Of a stretch of 64,000 nucleotides of DNA, positions 25,970-36,355 are shown in pieces; the first letter of the stretch is position 1, and each line of letters begins with the position of its first letter. The DNA is from Deltaproteobacteria bacterium (GTDB lineage: Bacteria; Desulfobacterota; Desulfarculia; Desulfarculales; Desulfarculaceae). The DNA is taken from positions 1 to 64,000 of the forward strand of contig JAHLLK010000007.1 in assembly GCA_020444165.1 (NCBI GenBank), read 5' to 3'. The translations under genes were made by a program, and so were the position numbers. A model generated the notes under the pieces. The model was given only the letters and a program-made list of their open reading frames with translations, was not told the origin of the DNA and searched no databases.

Positions 25970-28900
25970 GTGAACATCGTAGATTTTTCCCTGAAACACC
26001 GGACCACCATCCTGTTTTTGATGTTCCTGCTCGTGGTGGGCGGCTCGTTGGCCTATGTGAAACTGGGCAAGCTGGAAGACCCCGTCTTCACCATCAAGAC
26101 CGCCATGGTCATCACCGAATATCCCGGCGCCTCGGCCCACGAAGTGGATCAGCAGGTGACCCGGGTGGTGGAACGGGCCGTGCAGGCCGCGGACGAGGTG
26201 GAGAACATCAAATCCCTCTCCACAGCCGGCTTGTCCATTCTTTGGGTGGACATGTACGAGTACAACTACACGGCCAAGATCCAGCAGCTATGGGATATTT
26301 TGCGCCGCCGGGTGGCCGAGGCCCAGGCCGAGCTGCCCCCCGGGGCGGGGCCCCCCATCGTCAAGGACGATTACAGCGATGTTTTCGGCATTTTCCTGGC
26401 CTTGACCGGGGACGGCTTCAGTTATGCCGAATTGCGCGACTATGCCGACTATCTGAAGCGCGAGCTGGTGTTGGTGCCCCAGGTCAAACGCATCAACCTT
26501 TACGGGGTGCGCAACGAGAACGTGCTGATCGATATTTCCCGGGCCAAATGCGCCGGGTTCGGCTTGTCCCCAACCGCCATTGTCCAGGCGCTGCAGGGTC
26601 AGAACCAAATGCTGTGGGCCGGGGCCCTGGAAAGCGGGGATCTGCGCCTCCGGCTGGCCGAAAAAGGCGCCTTTGATTCCCTGGACAAGATCAAGGGGCT
26701 CATCGTGTCGCCCCCCGGCGACCGGCAAATCCGGTTGGAAGAGCTGGCCCAGATCAGCCGGGGCTATGAGGAACCGCCCGAGCCCATGATGCGCTTCAAC
26801 GGCAAGCCGGCCATCGGCCTGGCCATCGCCGCCTCCCACGGGGCCAATGTGGTGAACATGGGCGAAGCGGTGCAGGCCCGTATCGACGAAATGCTGCAAG
26901 ATATGCCGGTGGGCTTGGACATCCAGGGCATCTACTATCAATCGGAATTCGTCAAAAGCGCCATTGCCGACTTCCTGCTCAACCTGGGCGAGTCGGTGGC
27001 CATCGTCCTGGCGGTGCTCCTGCTCTCCATGGGCCTCCGGAGCGGCCTCATCATTTCCGCCAACCTGATTCTCTCCATCCTGGCCACCCTGGTGGTGATG
27101 CTGGTTTGGGGCATTGACCTGCAACGCATCTCCCTGGCTTCCTTGATCCTGGTCATGGGCATGATCGTGGACAACGCCATCGTGGTGGCCGATGGCTCGC
27201 TGGTGCGCCTGGCGGCCGGCGCGCCCCGCGATCAAGCCATTTCCCAGCCAGCCAAGCAGACGGCTCTGCCCTTGTTGGGCGCCACCATCATCGCGGCCCT
27301 GGCCTTCATGCCCATTTATCTGGCCCCCACCAATACCGGCGAGTACTGCGCCAGCCTTTTCCAGGTGGTGGCCATTGCCCTGGTGGCCAGCTGGGTCCTG
27401 GCCATGAGCCAGACCCCGGTTTTTTGCCACTACCTGCTGAAGGCCAAGGCCGTTCCCCCGGGCACCGATCCCTTTGGCGGCCGTTTCTACCGCTATTACC
27501 GGGGGCTCTTGCAGGCGGCCCTGCGTTGGCGGTGGGTCACGCTGCTCATCATGCTCGTTTTGCTGGCCGGGGGGCTGGCGGGCTTCCGGTTCGTGGCCAC
27601 CAACTTTTTCGCCGATTCGGACAAGGCCCAGTTTTTCATCGATTACCGGCTGCCCGAAGGCTCCCGCCTGCAAGCCTTGTCCGCGGATCTCGCGCTGGCG
27701 GAAAAAAAGTTGGCCTCCCTGCCCCAGCTCAAGAACTTCGCGGTTTGCCTGGGGGCCAGCCCGCCGCGATTCGCGGCCTCCGTCACTCCCGAGCCCAACA
27801 ACCCCAGCTTCGGCCAGGTCGTGGTCAACGTGCATGATTTCCGGGACATCGACGGCCTGATCCTGGAACTGGAAAAATGGTTCGCGGAGAATCTGCCCCA
27901 GGGCGAGGCCCATTTGACCAAATATATTTCCGGTCCCAAGGCGGACTACCGGGTGGAGGCCCGCTTCACCGGACCGGACCCGGGCGTGCTGCGCCGCCTG
28001 GCCACCGAGGCCAAAAAGATCATGCAGGACAGCGGGGTGGCCAAGAACGTCACCGATGATTGGCGCCAAAGGGTCTTGGTGTGGAACGCCGACTACTCCC
28101 AGCAGCGCGGCCGCATTGCCGGGGTGGAGCGCGGCGATCTGGCCACCGCCCTCTTGGGCCTCACCGACGGGGTTACGGTGACCAGCTTCCGCGAAAACGA
28201 CAAGCTGATCCCAATCAAGGTCCGCCTGGGCCACGCCGGCGCCGGGGGCCTGCGCACCTCGCCGGTGTGGGGCCAGGGCGGAACGGCCACCACGGTGGGG
28301 CAGGTCATCGGCCGGGAAAGCCTCGGTTGGGAAGACCCCCTGGTGCGGCGTTACAACCGCCGCCGGGTGATCCGGGCCCAGTGCGATCCGGTGGCGGGGC
28401 TGACCTCGGGCGTGGTGCTGAACAAGATCCGCCCCGCGGTGGAGGCCCTCGCCTTGCCCACGGGCTACACCCTGGCGTGGGAAGGCGAAAAGGAGCTGTC
28501 GGACAAGGGCAATGAAGGAGTGAACAAATTTTTGCCCCTGGCCCTGATCCTGATGGTGATTATTCTGGTGGCCCTGTTCAACGCCATACGCCAGCCCCTG
28601 ATCATCATCCTGACCATACCCTTGGCCATCGTGGGCATGAGCGCCGGCCTGCTCCTCACCAGGGAGGCCTTTGGTTTCCTGGCCATCCTGGGGGCCTACA
28701 GCCTGATCGGCATGCTCATCAAGAACGCGGTGGTGCTTTTGGATCAGATCGATCTGGAGATCAAGCAAGGCAAAGAGGCCCTACAGGCGGTGTTGGACTC
28801 CTCGGTGAGCCGCTTGCGGCCGGTGGTGCTGGCCTCGGGCACCACCATCCTGGGCATGATCCCCCTGGTGGGCGAAGCCATGTTCTCCTCCATGGCCGTG

Positions 28901-28999
28901 ACGATCATGTTCGGCCTGGCCTTTTCCACCGTGCTTATCCTGATTCTGGTGCCGGTGCTGTACACCCTGTTTTTCCGCATCGCCACCCAGCGCGTTTGA
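25970..28999 (+). CDS. RND efflux pump, inner-membrane permease
   Basis: This 1009-residue RND transporter starts with a transmembrane helix (TTILFLMFLLVVGGSLAYVK). It has two large porter domains and two membrane blocks, with the proton-relay segment GMIVDNAIVVADGSLVRL in the first and IPLVGEAMFSSMAVTIMFGL in the second. I prefer the GTG at 25970, behind TAGGTG, over the GTG nine bases earlier. It is probably co-transcribed with the adaptor lipoprotein. The substrate is unknown. Homologues of this branch (DPVFTIKTAMV near the N-terminus) are common in proteobacteria as multidrug exporters. Confidence 0.92.
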   Translation: MNIVDFSLKHRTTILFLMFLLVVGGSLAYVKLGKLEDPVFTIKTAMVITEYPGASAHEVDQQVTRVVERAVQAADEVENIKSLSTAGLSILWVDMYEYNYTAKIQQLWDILRRRVAEAQAELPPGAGPPIVKDDYSDVFGIFLALTGDGFSYAELRDYADYLKRELVLVPQVKRINLYGVRNENVLIDISRAKCAGFGLSPTAIVQALQGQNQMLWAGALESGDLRLRLAEKGAFDSLDKIKGLIVSPPGDRQIRLEELAQISRGYEEPPEPMMRFNGKPAIGLAIAASHGANVVNMGEAVQARIDEMLQDMPVGLDIQGIYYQSEFVKSAIADFLLNLGESVAIVLAVLLLSMGLRSGLIISANLILSILATLVVMLVWGIDLQRISLASLILVMGMIVDNAIVVADGSLVRLAAGAPRDQAISQPAKQTALPLLGATIIAALAFMPIYLAPTNTGEYCASLFQVVAIALVASWVLAMSQTPVFCHYLLKAKAVPPGTDPFGGRFYRYYRGLLQAALRWRWVTLLIMLVLLAGGLAGFRFVATNFFADSDKAQFFIDYRLPEGSRLQALSADLALAEKKLASLPQLKNFAVCLGASPPRFAASVTPEPNNPSFGQVVVNVHDFRDIDGLILELEKWFAENLPQGEAHLTKYISGPKADYRVEARFTGPDPGVLRRLATEAKKIMQDSGVAKNVTDDWRQRVLVWNADYSQQRGRIAGVERGDLATALLGLTDGVTVTSFRENDKLIPIKVRLGHAGAGGLRTSPVWGQGGTATTVGQVIGRESLGWEDPLVRRYNRRRVIRAQCDPVAGLTSGVVLNKIRPAVEALALPTGYTLAWEGEKELSDKGNEGVNKFLPLALILMVIILVALFNAIRQPLIIILTIPLAIVGMSAGLLLTREAFGFLAILGAYSLIGMLIKNAVVLLDQIDLEIKQGKEALQAVLDSSVSRLRPVVLASGTTILGMIPLVGEAMFSSMAVTIMFGLAFSTVLILILVPVLYTLFFRIATQRV

Positions 29000-29048
29000 G
29001 GCCGGCAGCCAACGGGCCAACCTCCCGCCGGCCGGACCCGCCCTACCC

Positions 29049-29085
29049 CCTGGCCCAACCCGCTCCCCTGGCGGGTTGGGCCAGG
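29049..29085 (+). terminator. Strong hairpin after the RND operon
   Basis: CCTGGCCCAACCCGC (29049-29063) and GCGGGTTGGGCCAGG (29071-29085) form a perfect 15-bp stem with a 7-base loop, 50 bp after the RND stop. No T-run follows, so termination may depend on the palindromic element copy C further on. From 29086 to 29329 I see no gene. Confidence 0.5.
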
Positions 29086-29329
29086 CGCGGGGCCCACGGC
29101 CGGCGCTGCCGCCGGGCGGGACCATGGGGGAGGGGTGGCAGGTAAGCAAGGTGGCCTCCTCCCGGCCAGGCGCCGAGGCTTCTGGTCTGGAAGGCGCGCC
29201 CATACGGAGGCGCCGGCAGGAGGCTCCGCCCGCTTGCTGCGGCGGGCGTGACTTCACTTTGTTTACCAACCCACTTCGGCGGCAGGCGGACCCGGCCGCG
29301 GACCCCGCTGGCCCTAGGATGATGTCGGG

Positions 29330-29414
29330 ACAAGGGGAGGATGTGGGGGGAAGCCCCTTTTTTTGAAAAAAAAGGGGCTTCCCCCCACATCCCCCTTCCC
29401 CAAAAAAACTTCAT
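29330..29414 (+). repeat. Palindromic 3'-end element, copy C
   Basis: A perfect 24-bp inverted repeat (29341-29364 with 29367-29390) with a 2-base loop is followed by CCCCCTTCCCC and AAAAAAACTTCAT. The inner variant is AAG/CTT. It is oriented as if belonging to the plus-strand RND gene, but lies 330 bp after its stop, the only copy not against a stop codon. Confidence 0.85.
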
Positions 29415-29516
29415 ATTTTTCAATTGGCTGAGAAACTATCATTCTCGAGCCGTGGGTCCTGTCGGAAGTAGGGCAGGGGTAAAAGACAGCCGTAGCACGC
29501 ATATTCCGACAGATTC

Positions 29517-29663
29517 CTAGCAGGCTGTTGCAAAACAGCCTGCCAGGCGCGCCTAATTGCGCTGCTTTGAAAAAGCAAGCAATTTGCCAAACTTGGCAAA
29601 ACCGCGCTTTTGCCAAGTTTGGTTGAAAAAGGCCATGGATGGACTTTTTCAACATCCTGCTAG
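29517..29663. repeat. 147-bp hairpin-rich element with inverted ends
   Basis: The ends CTAGCAGGCTGTTG (29517-29530) and CAACATCCTGCTAG (29650-29663) are inverted repeats with one mismatch. Inside are four hairpins: 29520-29543, 29554-29583, 29587-29622 (15-bp perfect stem, loop CCGCGC) and 29623-29653 (GTTGAAAAAG/CTTTTTCAAC). The whole could fold as a cloverleaf. It resembles a non-autonomous mobile element. No protein is encoded. A shortened relative lies at 47-76. Confidence 0.75.
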
Positions 29664-29719
29664 ACCCTCTGAATCGTTTGGCTGCCGCGTGACGCATGGC
29701 ACCACCCACGCACCCCGGC

Positions 29720-31360
29720 TCAGCTCTCCTCGCGGCGCTCGGCCTCCTCGGCCCGGATCTCGCGTCTCAAGAGCTTGCCCACCTTGCTCTTGGGCAGCAT
29801 GTCCCGGAACTCGATGTACTGCGGGATCTTGTAGTTCACCAGGCGCTTGCGGCAAAACTGGATCAAATCGTAGCCGGTGATGCCCTTGGCGTCCTTTTTC
29901 AGCACCACAAAGGCCTTGATGCGTTCCCCCACCTTCTCGTCGGGCAAGCCCACCACGCAGGATTCGATCACCGCGGGGTGCTCCTGCAAGGTGGCCTCGA
30001 TCTCGGTGGCCGAGACCCGGTAGCCCTTGTGCTTGATGGTGTCCATGGTGCGGTCCACGAAGTAGAGGCGGCGCTCCTCGTCCATGGCCACGATGTCCCC
30101 GGTGCGGTAGAAGATCTTGTCATCGCGCATCACAAAGGCCTGCCGGGTCTCCTCGGGCTTGTTCCAGTAGGCGTCCACCATGGGCGCGCTGTGCACCAGA
30201 AGCTCGCCGGGCTTGCCGTAGGGCACTTCTTCCAGGGTCCCGGGGTCGATGACCTGCACCACCTTGCTGGGCAGCACGATGCCCATGCAGCCGGGCGGGG
30301 TCTCCTTGTTGGCCGGGTTCATGGCCACGCCGCCCACGGTTTCCGTGGACCCATAGCCGATGTAGATCCGCTTGCCAAAGCGCCGTTCCCAGCGGCGGGA
30401 CACCTCCAGGGGCAGCACGTCGCCGCCGGAGAAGCAGTAGTCCAGGCTGGACAGGTCGAACTGGTCCAGGCGGTCGTGCTCCAGGATCATGCGGTACAGG
30501 GTGGGCACCCCGATCATGGTGCGACCGCCCAGGCTCTCCACCGCGTGCAGCATGGCGTCCAGGTTCACCCGGGGCTGCAGCACCAGGGTGCCGCCGTAGG
30601 TGAAGATGGTGCCCAGGGCGCAGGTCTGGCCCAACACATGGAACACCGGCGCGGTGCCCAGGATCACGTTGTCCGCCGGCGGGATGGCGTCGGCGCTGTA
30701 ACCCAGCTGCTCGCGGGCGCATTGGAGCAGGAGCCCGTGGGGGATCGGCACGCCCTTGGGGTGCTTGGTGGTGCCGCCGGTGTAGAGGATCTCGGCCAAT
30801 TCCTCCGGCCCGGCGGTGCAGGTGGGGGCCGCGCCGGAACCGTCGGCCAACAACTCCCGGATGTTCACGGTGTGCGCGGCCTTGGCCGTGCGGCCCTTGG
30901 GCACCTTGTCGAACACGAAGCCGAACCAGCGCTTGTAGGCCGGCAAGAGGTCGGCCAGGCCGCTGGTCACCACCAGCTTGATCTTGGTGTTCTCCATGAC
31001 CTTGGTGACGTAGCCGTAGTTGCGGTCCACGCAGACCACGGCCTCGGCCCCGGTGTCGTTGGCGATGTAGGCCAGGTCATAGGGGGTGTAGATGGGGGTG
31101 ATGGGCACGGCCACGCAGCCGGCCCGCTGGATGCCCAGCCAGGCCACCACCCACTGGATCGAGTTGGGCATGTAGATGACCACCTTGGCCCCGGGGGCGA
31201 GGCCCCGGGCCAACAGCCCGGCCGCGAACCGTCCGGCCATGTCCTCCACCTCGGCATAGCTGTAGCCGGTGCCCAGGTAGGACAGGGCGGTCTTTTGGGG
31301 GTATTGCTTGGCCACCTCGGCAAAGGAGGCCGGAATATTGGTCAAGTGGTTCTGGTCCAT
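29720..31360 (-). CDS. Long-chain-type acyl-CoA ligase (AMP-forming)
   Basis: This 546-residue adenylate-forming enzyme has the P-loop ILYTGGTTKHPKG, the YGSTETVG motif, YRTGDIV and the C-terminal KSKVGKLLRREIR with the catalytic lysine. It activates a carboxylic acid with ATP and CoA. It is the last gene of the livJHMGF operon, 71 bp after livF and separated by a hairpin. This suggests that the ABC system imports a carboxylate (fatty, aromatic or branched) that is trapped as a CoA ester straight after entry. Confidence 0.9.
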   Translation of the reverse strand: MDQNHLTNIPASFAEVAKQYPQKTALSYLGTGYSYAEVEDMAGRFAAGLLARGLAPGAKVVIYMPNSIQWVVAWLGIQRAGCVAVPITPIYTPYDLAYIANDTGAEAVVCVDRNYGYVTKVMENTKIKLVVTSGLADLLPAYKRWFGFVFDKVPKGRTAKAAHTVNIRELLADGSGAAPTCTAGPEELAEILYTGGTTKHPKGVPIPHGLLLQCAREQLGYSADAIPPADNVILGTAPVFHVLGQTCALGTIFTYGGTLVLQPRVNLDAMLHAVESLGGRTMIGVPTLYRMILEHDRLDQFDLSSLDYCFSGGDVLPLEVSRRWERRFGKRIYIGYGSTETVGGVAMNPANKETPPGCMGIVLPSKVVQVIDPGTLEEVPYGKPGELLVHSAPMVDAYWNKPEETRQAFVMRDDKIFYRTGDIVAMDEERRLYFVDRTMDTIKHKGYRVSATEIEATLQEHPAVIESCVVGLPDEKVGERIKAFVVLKKDAKGITGYDLIQFCRKRLVNYKIPQYIEFRDMLPKSKVGKLLRREIRAEEAERREES

Positions 31361-31388
31361 AGCACCTTTTCCAGCGGCTATTTCAGAT

Positions 31389-31419
31389 CATTGCACCGGG
31401 CGTCCTGCCCCGTGCAATG
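31389..31419 (-). promoter_or_regulatory. Hairpin between livF and acyl-CoA ligase gene
   Basis: CATTGCACCGGGC and GCCCCGTGCAATG form a 13-bp stem with one mismatch and a 5-base loop. There is no T-run. In the middle of an operon it may stabilise the upstream mRNA or lower expression of the ligase. Confidence 0.4.
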
Positions 31420-31431
31420 TCGGCCTGGCTT

Positions 31432-32178
31432 CTAAATGCCAAAATACGCGCTCTTGATCTCCGGGTTCTGCATCAGCTCCTCCCCGGAGCCGGTCATGGT
31501 CAGCATGCCGTTCTCGATCACATACCCCTTCTGGATCATGGGCAGGATGGGCCGGGCGAACTGCTCGGCGATGATGATGGTGGCGCTGGTGGCGGCGATG
31601 ACGTTCTTCACCGCCTCCACCACCTTCTGCTGCATGGCCGGCGACAGGCCCAGGAGGGGCTCGTCCAACAGGAGCAGCCGGGGCTCCACCATGAGGGCCA
31701 TGCCGATGGCCAGCATCTGCTGCTCGCCGCCGCTCATGAGGCCAGCCTTGCGCCGGGTGAGCGCTTTCAAGGCCGGGAAAAGGTCCATGGCCAGGGCGAT
31801 GCCGCTCTTGATCTGGGCGCTCGTCTTCAAGTAGCCCGCGATGCGCAGGTTTTCCAGCACCGTGCTGTCGCCGAACACCGGGTGGCGCTCGCGGCACAAG
31901 ACGATGCCCTTGCGGGCGCGCTCATAGGCCGGCATCAGGCTGATGTCCTCGCCCAGATAGGTGATGCGGCCCAGGATGGTGATGCGCTCGCCGCCGCGGC
32001 GCTCTTCCTTGAGCTGCATGTCCAGGATCAAACCGGCCAGGGTGTTCAACAGAGTGGTCTTGCCCGCGCTGTTGGAGCCGATGATGCCCACGATCTGGCG
32101 TTCGCCCACCTCCATGGAGAACTCGTTGACCGCCAGGGCGTTTTCGTAAAAGACCATCAGGTTGGAGACTTCCAGCAT
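31432..32178 (-). CDS. livF: Branched-chain amino acid-type ABC transporter ATPase LivF
   Basis: This 248-residue ATPase has Walker A GSNSAGKTT, ABC signature LMSGGEQQM, Walker B LLLLDEPLLGL and the H-loop region replaced by AEQFARP, where Gln stands where His is common. LivF ATPases pair with LivG to drive uptake through LivH and LivM. A 30-residue insert (QLKEERRGGERITILGRITY) lies between Walker A and the Q-loop, longer than in typical LivF. It sits 11 bp from livG. Confidence 0.9.
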   Translation of the reverse strand: MLEVSNLMVFYENALAVNEFSMEVGERQIVGIIGSNSAGKTTLLNTLAGLILDMQLKEERRGGERITILGRITYLGEDISLMPAYERARKGIVLCRERHPVFGDSTVLENLRIAGYLKTSAQIKSGIALAMDLFPALKALTRRKAGLMSGGEQQMLAIGMALMVEPRLLLLDEPLLGLSPAMQQKVVEAVKNVIAATSATIIIAEQFARPILPMIQKGYVIENGMLTMTGSGEELMQNPEIKSAYFGI

Positions 32179-32189
32179 TTCTAGCCCTC

Positions 32190-32935
<746 letters not shown>

Positions 32936-32936
<1 letters not shown>

Positions 32937-33937
32937 TAGTCCACCTCCACCCAGCGCTCGAATTGGGTGTACTTGCGTTTGATGTAATGGAACGCGCCCT
33001 CGGGCAGGGCCACGGTGCAAACCACCAACAGCACCGCGTAGATCACGGTCCGCAGGCCGCCCACCCCGCGCAAAAGCTCGTTCAGGGGCACCAGGATGAA
33101 GCAGCCCAACAAGGGCCCGGCCAGGGTGCCCATGCCCCCCACCGCCGCGCCGGCGATGGGCAGGATGGAGTAGTCCAGGGCGAACACCGGCATGCCCACG
33201 AACTGGTAGGCGTGGGTCACGAAGGCTCCCGCAAAGGCGCCCACCCCCGCGGCCAGGAACAGGGCCTGGGCCTTGTACAGGTAGATGTTCAGTCCGGCGC
33301 TCATCACCGCCCGGTCGTTGTCATTGATGCCCTTCAGGATCAGGCCGTAGTCGGTGCTCATCATGCGGGTGAAGCTGAACAAGGCCACCCACACCGCGGC
33401 CATGGCGATCAAGAGCGCCAGGAAATCATAGGGCAGCGGGGTGAGGCCGGACAGGCCCTCGGTGCCGCCAAAGATCTTGCTGGCCTCGATGATGCGCTCC
33501 ACCATCAGCGGCAGGATCAGGGTCACCATGCTGAAGTAGATGCCCCGGAGCCGGAGCACCGGCAAGAGGAGTATGGTGGACAAGGCCGCCCCGCCCACCG
33601 TGGCGAGGGGGATGGTCAGCCAGGGGCTCACCCCCAGGTAGTGGTTCAAGGCTCCGGCGATGTAGGCCCCGATGCCGAAGAACAGGGCCTGGCCCAGGGA
33701 GACCATGCCCACCGAGGCCAACAGGTCCCAGGAGATGGCCAACAGCCCGAACATGCAGGCCTGCAGGATGACCCTCTGCCAATAGGAGCTGGCCACCATG
33801 GCCACCAGGAGTAGCAGGAGCACTGGGAACACCCGTGGCACGATGACGTAGAGCATCTCCTGCCAGGAGTTCAGCGCGAATATGTCGTCGGACCTTACCT
33901 TGATGCTGCGGTCCAGCCGTTCCAATCTGCGGGCCAT
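32936..33937 (-). CDS. livM: Branched-chain amino acid-type ABC permease LivM
   Basis: This 333-residue permease has about ten hydrophobic helices and the LivM core GIYFSMVTLILPLMVERII and SYNG-like region SFTRMMSTDYG. GAAVGGMGTLAGPLLG near residue 270 is the conserved coupling segment for the ATPase. A charged N-terminal extension of about 25 residues precedes the first helix. It lies 3 bp after livH and forms the heterodimeric channel with it. Confidence 0.9.
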
Positions 33938-33940
33938 GGC

Positions 33941-34813
33941 TTAGATGCGCTCCTCTAGCTCTTTCTGTTGTCCGAAAAGCCCCGAAGGCTTCACCAAGAG
34001 GATGATGAGCAGGGCCGCCAGGCTCACGATCATCATCCAGTGGCTCCCCAGGTAGGTGGCGGTGAGGGTCTGACTGTAGCCGATCAGGATGCCCGCCACG
34101 ATGACCCCCAGGGTGCTGCCCAGCCCGCCCACGATGCACACGGCCAGGGCGTTGACCAGGACGGTGTAGCCTTCGCCCACCGATATGGTGCCCAAGGGCA
34201 GGATGACCAGGGCGGCCAGGGCGGCGTAGCCGGCCCCGAAGGCCACGGCAAAGGCGGCCACCAGGTCGGCGTTGATGCCCAAGGTCAGGGCGGTGTGCTC
34301 GTCCTGGGCAATGCCCCGGAAGGCGCGGCCGGTGCGGGTGTAGCGGGTGAACCACCACAGGAACCCGGTCAGGCCCACGCCCATGGCCCCGATCAACAGC
34401 CGCTGTCCGTCCAGGACGGTCTCGCCGATATCCAGCGAGGCTTCCCACCACACCGGCAGGGTGTACTCGAAGCCGATGAAGCCGAAATAGCGGAACAGCT
34501 CCAGGATGGCCAGGCCCACGCCGAACGTGGCGATGACCTCGCTGATCACCAGGCCCCGCACCCGGAGGAGCACGAAGCGGAACAACAGCCCGGCCAACAG
34601 GGCCACCGCGGCCACGGCCAGGGGCGCGGCCAGCCAATAGGGCAGGCCCAGGCTGAACAAGAGGCCCCAGCACACGAAGCCGGCCATGATATAGAGGGCG
34701 CCATAGGCGAAGTTGGCCACGCCGCTGATGCCAAAGGTCAGGTTGAAGCCCATGGCCACCAGCACCAGGATGACGCTGTTTATGAACCCGTAGATAACGA
34801 CGCCTGCAAACAT
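33941..34813 (-). CDS. livH: Branched-chain amino acid-type ABC permease LivH
   Basis: This 290-residue permease has eight or so hydrophobic segments. LVALGFNLTFG-like VAMGFNLTFGISGVANFAYG near the N-terminus and AVCIVGGLGSTLGVIVAGIL near residue 230 are the usual LivH landmarks, the second being the ATPase-contact loop. It starts 88 bp after the livJ stop, behind a strong hairpin that could set a lower expression level than for livJ. Confidence 0.9.
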   Translation of the reverse strand: MFAGVVIYGFINSVILVLVAMGFNLTFGISGVANFAYGALYIMAGFVCWGLLFSLGLPYWLAAPLAVAAVALLAGLLFRFVLLRVRGLVISEVIATFGVGLAILELFRYFGFIGFEYTLPVWWEASLDIGETVLDGQRLLIGAMGVGLTGFLWWFTRYTRTGRAFRGIAQDEHTALTLGINADLVAAFAVAFGAGYAALAALVILPLGTISVGEGYTVLVNALAVCIVGGLGSTLGVIVAGILIGYSQTLTATYLGSHWMMIVSLAALLIILLVKPSGLFGQQKELEERI

Positions 34814-34856
34814 GATCCACCCGTTTCAAGGCAAACGTTGCGACGGCTGTGGCGTT

Positions 34857-34884
34857 CCGCCCCCGGCCGGAGGGCCGGGGGCGG
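34857..34884 (-). terminator. Hairpin between livJ and livH
   Basis: CCGCCCCCGGCC and GGCCGGGGGCGG form a perfect 12-bp stem with loop GGAG, 17 bp after the livJ stop. There is no T-run. Binding-protein genes are often followed by such structures, which keep their mRNA more abundant than the permease mRNA. Confidence 0.55.
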
Positions 34885-34901
34885 CGCGACGCCTGTTGCT
34901 C

Positions 34902-36173
34902 TTACTTCAGGGACTTCATCCAGGAAGGAAGCTGGATCTTGCCCTCGGCGAGGGAAGGCGGGTACACGATGGTCCGCTTGCCGTCCTCGCTCCACTGGAA
35001 CACCGCGCCCAGGGCCTCCTTGGAGGGGTCCTTGCCATAAACCACCTGGTGACCCTGGTTGAAGGTGATGTAGCCCATGGTGCCGGCGGTCTGGATGGTG
35101 GCCAGGGCGTCGGCCATCTTGTCGGGATCCAGGCTGCCCGCCTTTTCGATGGCGGTCTTCAGGAGGTAAATCGAGGCGTAGGAGGGCGCCGGGCCGTGAC
35201 CGGCCTCGATGGGCTGGCCGTACTTCTTCTCGTAGGCTTCGTAGAACTTGGTGGCCGGCTCGTACTTCTGGGCCGGCATGTTGCCGATCTCGAACACGCA
35301 GTTGACCATGCCGCCGATCTTCTGATCAAAGGTCTTCCAGGCGGCCGGGCCCACGGCCGGGGAGATGAAGCCGGCCAGAATGGCCGGGACCTTCATGGAC
35401 TTCCACTGCTTGACCAGGGTGCCGCTCTGGGGCATGTCGAAGATGGGCAGGATGATGTTGGCGCCCTGGATCTTGGCCTTCATCAGGGCCGGCGAGAAGT
35501 CGCTGGTGCCGGTGGGGTAGGCCTCCACGCCCAGCACCTCCATCTTCAGCTTCTCCTTCAGGATCTTGGACACGATCTCCGCGGTGATGCGGGCCCAGGC
35601 CACGTCCTGGTTCAGGATGTAGACCTTCTTGAAGCCGAACTCCTGGTTCAAGAAGGCCATGGTGCCCACCAGGTAGCCCACGAAGTCCTTGGCGTTCAAG
35701 CAGGTGCGGAAGATGTACTTGTACTTGGGATCCTTGGCGATAAGACCCTCGGTCTTGGGGGTCATGGCGATGGTGCCGATCAGGGGCACCTTGTGCTTGG
35801 TGATGAGGTCCATGCTGGCCATGAGGGCTTCCGACCGGAAGGGGCCCACCACCAGGGCTTGGGGTTTCTTCTCCAGGATCAGTTTCTCGATGCCGAGGAG
35901 CGCCTCGGGCACCGGCACGCCCGGGGCCGCGTCGCGGATGTCGATGGTTTCGACCTTGAAGGGCAGCATTTCGCTCCCCACCTTGACGCCGCCGGCGGCG
36001 TTGATCTCATCCACCGCCAGGTTGACCGAGTTGAGGCTCTCCTTGCCCTCCAGGAAGCCCAACGAGGTGGGCACGCCGATCAAGATTTCCTTTTGCGCCC
36101 GGGCCTGCGGCGCCAAGGCCAGCCCGGTGACCATAATCGCCAGGGCCAACCCGAAGATCGCCAGCTTTTTCAT
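34902..36173 (-). CDS. livJ: ABC transporter substrate-binding protein LivJ-type
   Basis: This 423-residue periplasmic binding protein has a signal peptide ending QARA-QKE near residue 26. The mature start KEILIGVPTSLGFLEGKESL is followed by the two alpha/beta lobes of a type I binding protein, with VVGPFRSEALMAS and YILNQDVAWARI. I chose the ATG at 36173 behind GGGAGGG. It is the first gene of the livJHMGF-ligase operon and has a consensus sigma-54 promoter 58 bp upstream. The downstream ligase points to a carboxylic acid ligand and not an amino acid, but the pocket cannot be read. Confidence 0.9.
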   Translation of the reverse strand: MKKLAIFGLALAIMVTGLALAPQARAQKEILIGVPTSLGFLEGKESLNSVNLAVDEINAAGGVKVGSEMLPFKVETIDIRDAAPGVPVPEALLGIEKLILEKKPQALVVGPFRSEALMASMDLITKHKVPLIGTIAMTPKTEGLIAKDPKYKYIFRTCLNAKDFVGYLVGTMAFLNQEFGFKKVYILNQDVAWARITAEIVSKILKEKLKMEVLGVEAYPTGTSDFSPALMKAKIQGANIILPIFDMPQSGTLVKQWKSMKVPAILAGFISPAVGPAAWKTFDQKIGGMVNCVFEIGNMPAQKYEPATKFYEAYEKKYGQPIEAGHGPAPSYASIYLLKTAIEKAGSLDPDKMADALATIQTAGTMGYITFNQGHQVVYGKDPSKEALGAVFQWSEDGKRTIVYPPSLAEGKIQLPSWMKSLK

Positions 36174-36230
36174 AATTCCCTCCCTGTATTGTGGATGTTT
36201 CTTCCAGACCAAACCCGAAAGCCAGATACC

Positions 36231-36245
36231 GCAAGCATTGTGCCA
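36231..36245 (-). promoter_or_regulatory. Consensus sigma-54 promoter of the liv operon
   Basis: On the minus strand the sequence reads TGGCAC-AATGC-TTGC, a perfect match to the -24/-12 consensus with correct spacing. It lies 58 bp upstream of the livJ ATG. The next operon on the same strand encodes a sigma-54-dependent response regulator. Confidence 0.85.
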
Positions 36246-36355
36246 GATGGTTACATTGGCCTTAGTTGTGGAAATTATGACTTTATTTCATATTTTGACT
36301 GGAAAGGGCCCGCCGGGGATAGCGTGCAAATAAGTAACAATTGTGACGGCGAACT

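Noticed and set aside
25790..25970. Possible integron attC site, because several hairpins are followed by GTTAGGTGC
   Set aside because: A matching complementary core at the other end is missing, the hairpins are separate instead of one long imperfect stem, and no cassette-like gene or integrase is near.
25749..25972. An open frame (starts MAISMTSVLKM) between the second RND adaptor and pump
   Set aside because: It reads straight through five hairpins, shows no protein-like pattern and overlaps the pump start. The inverted repeats explain the sequence better.
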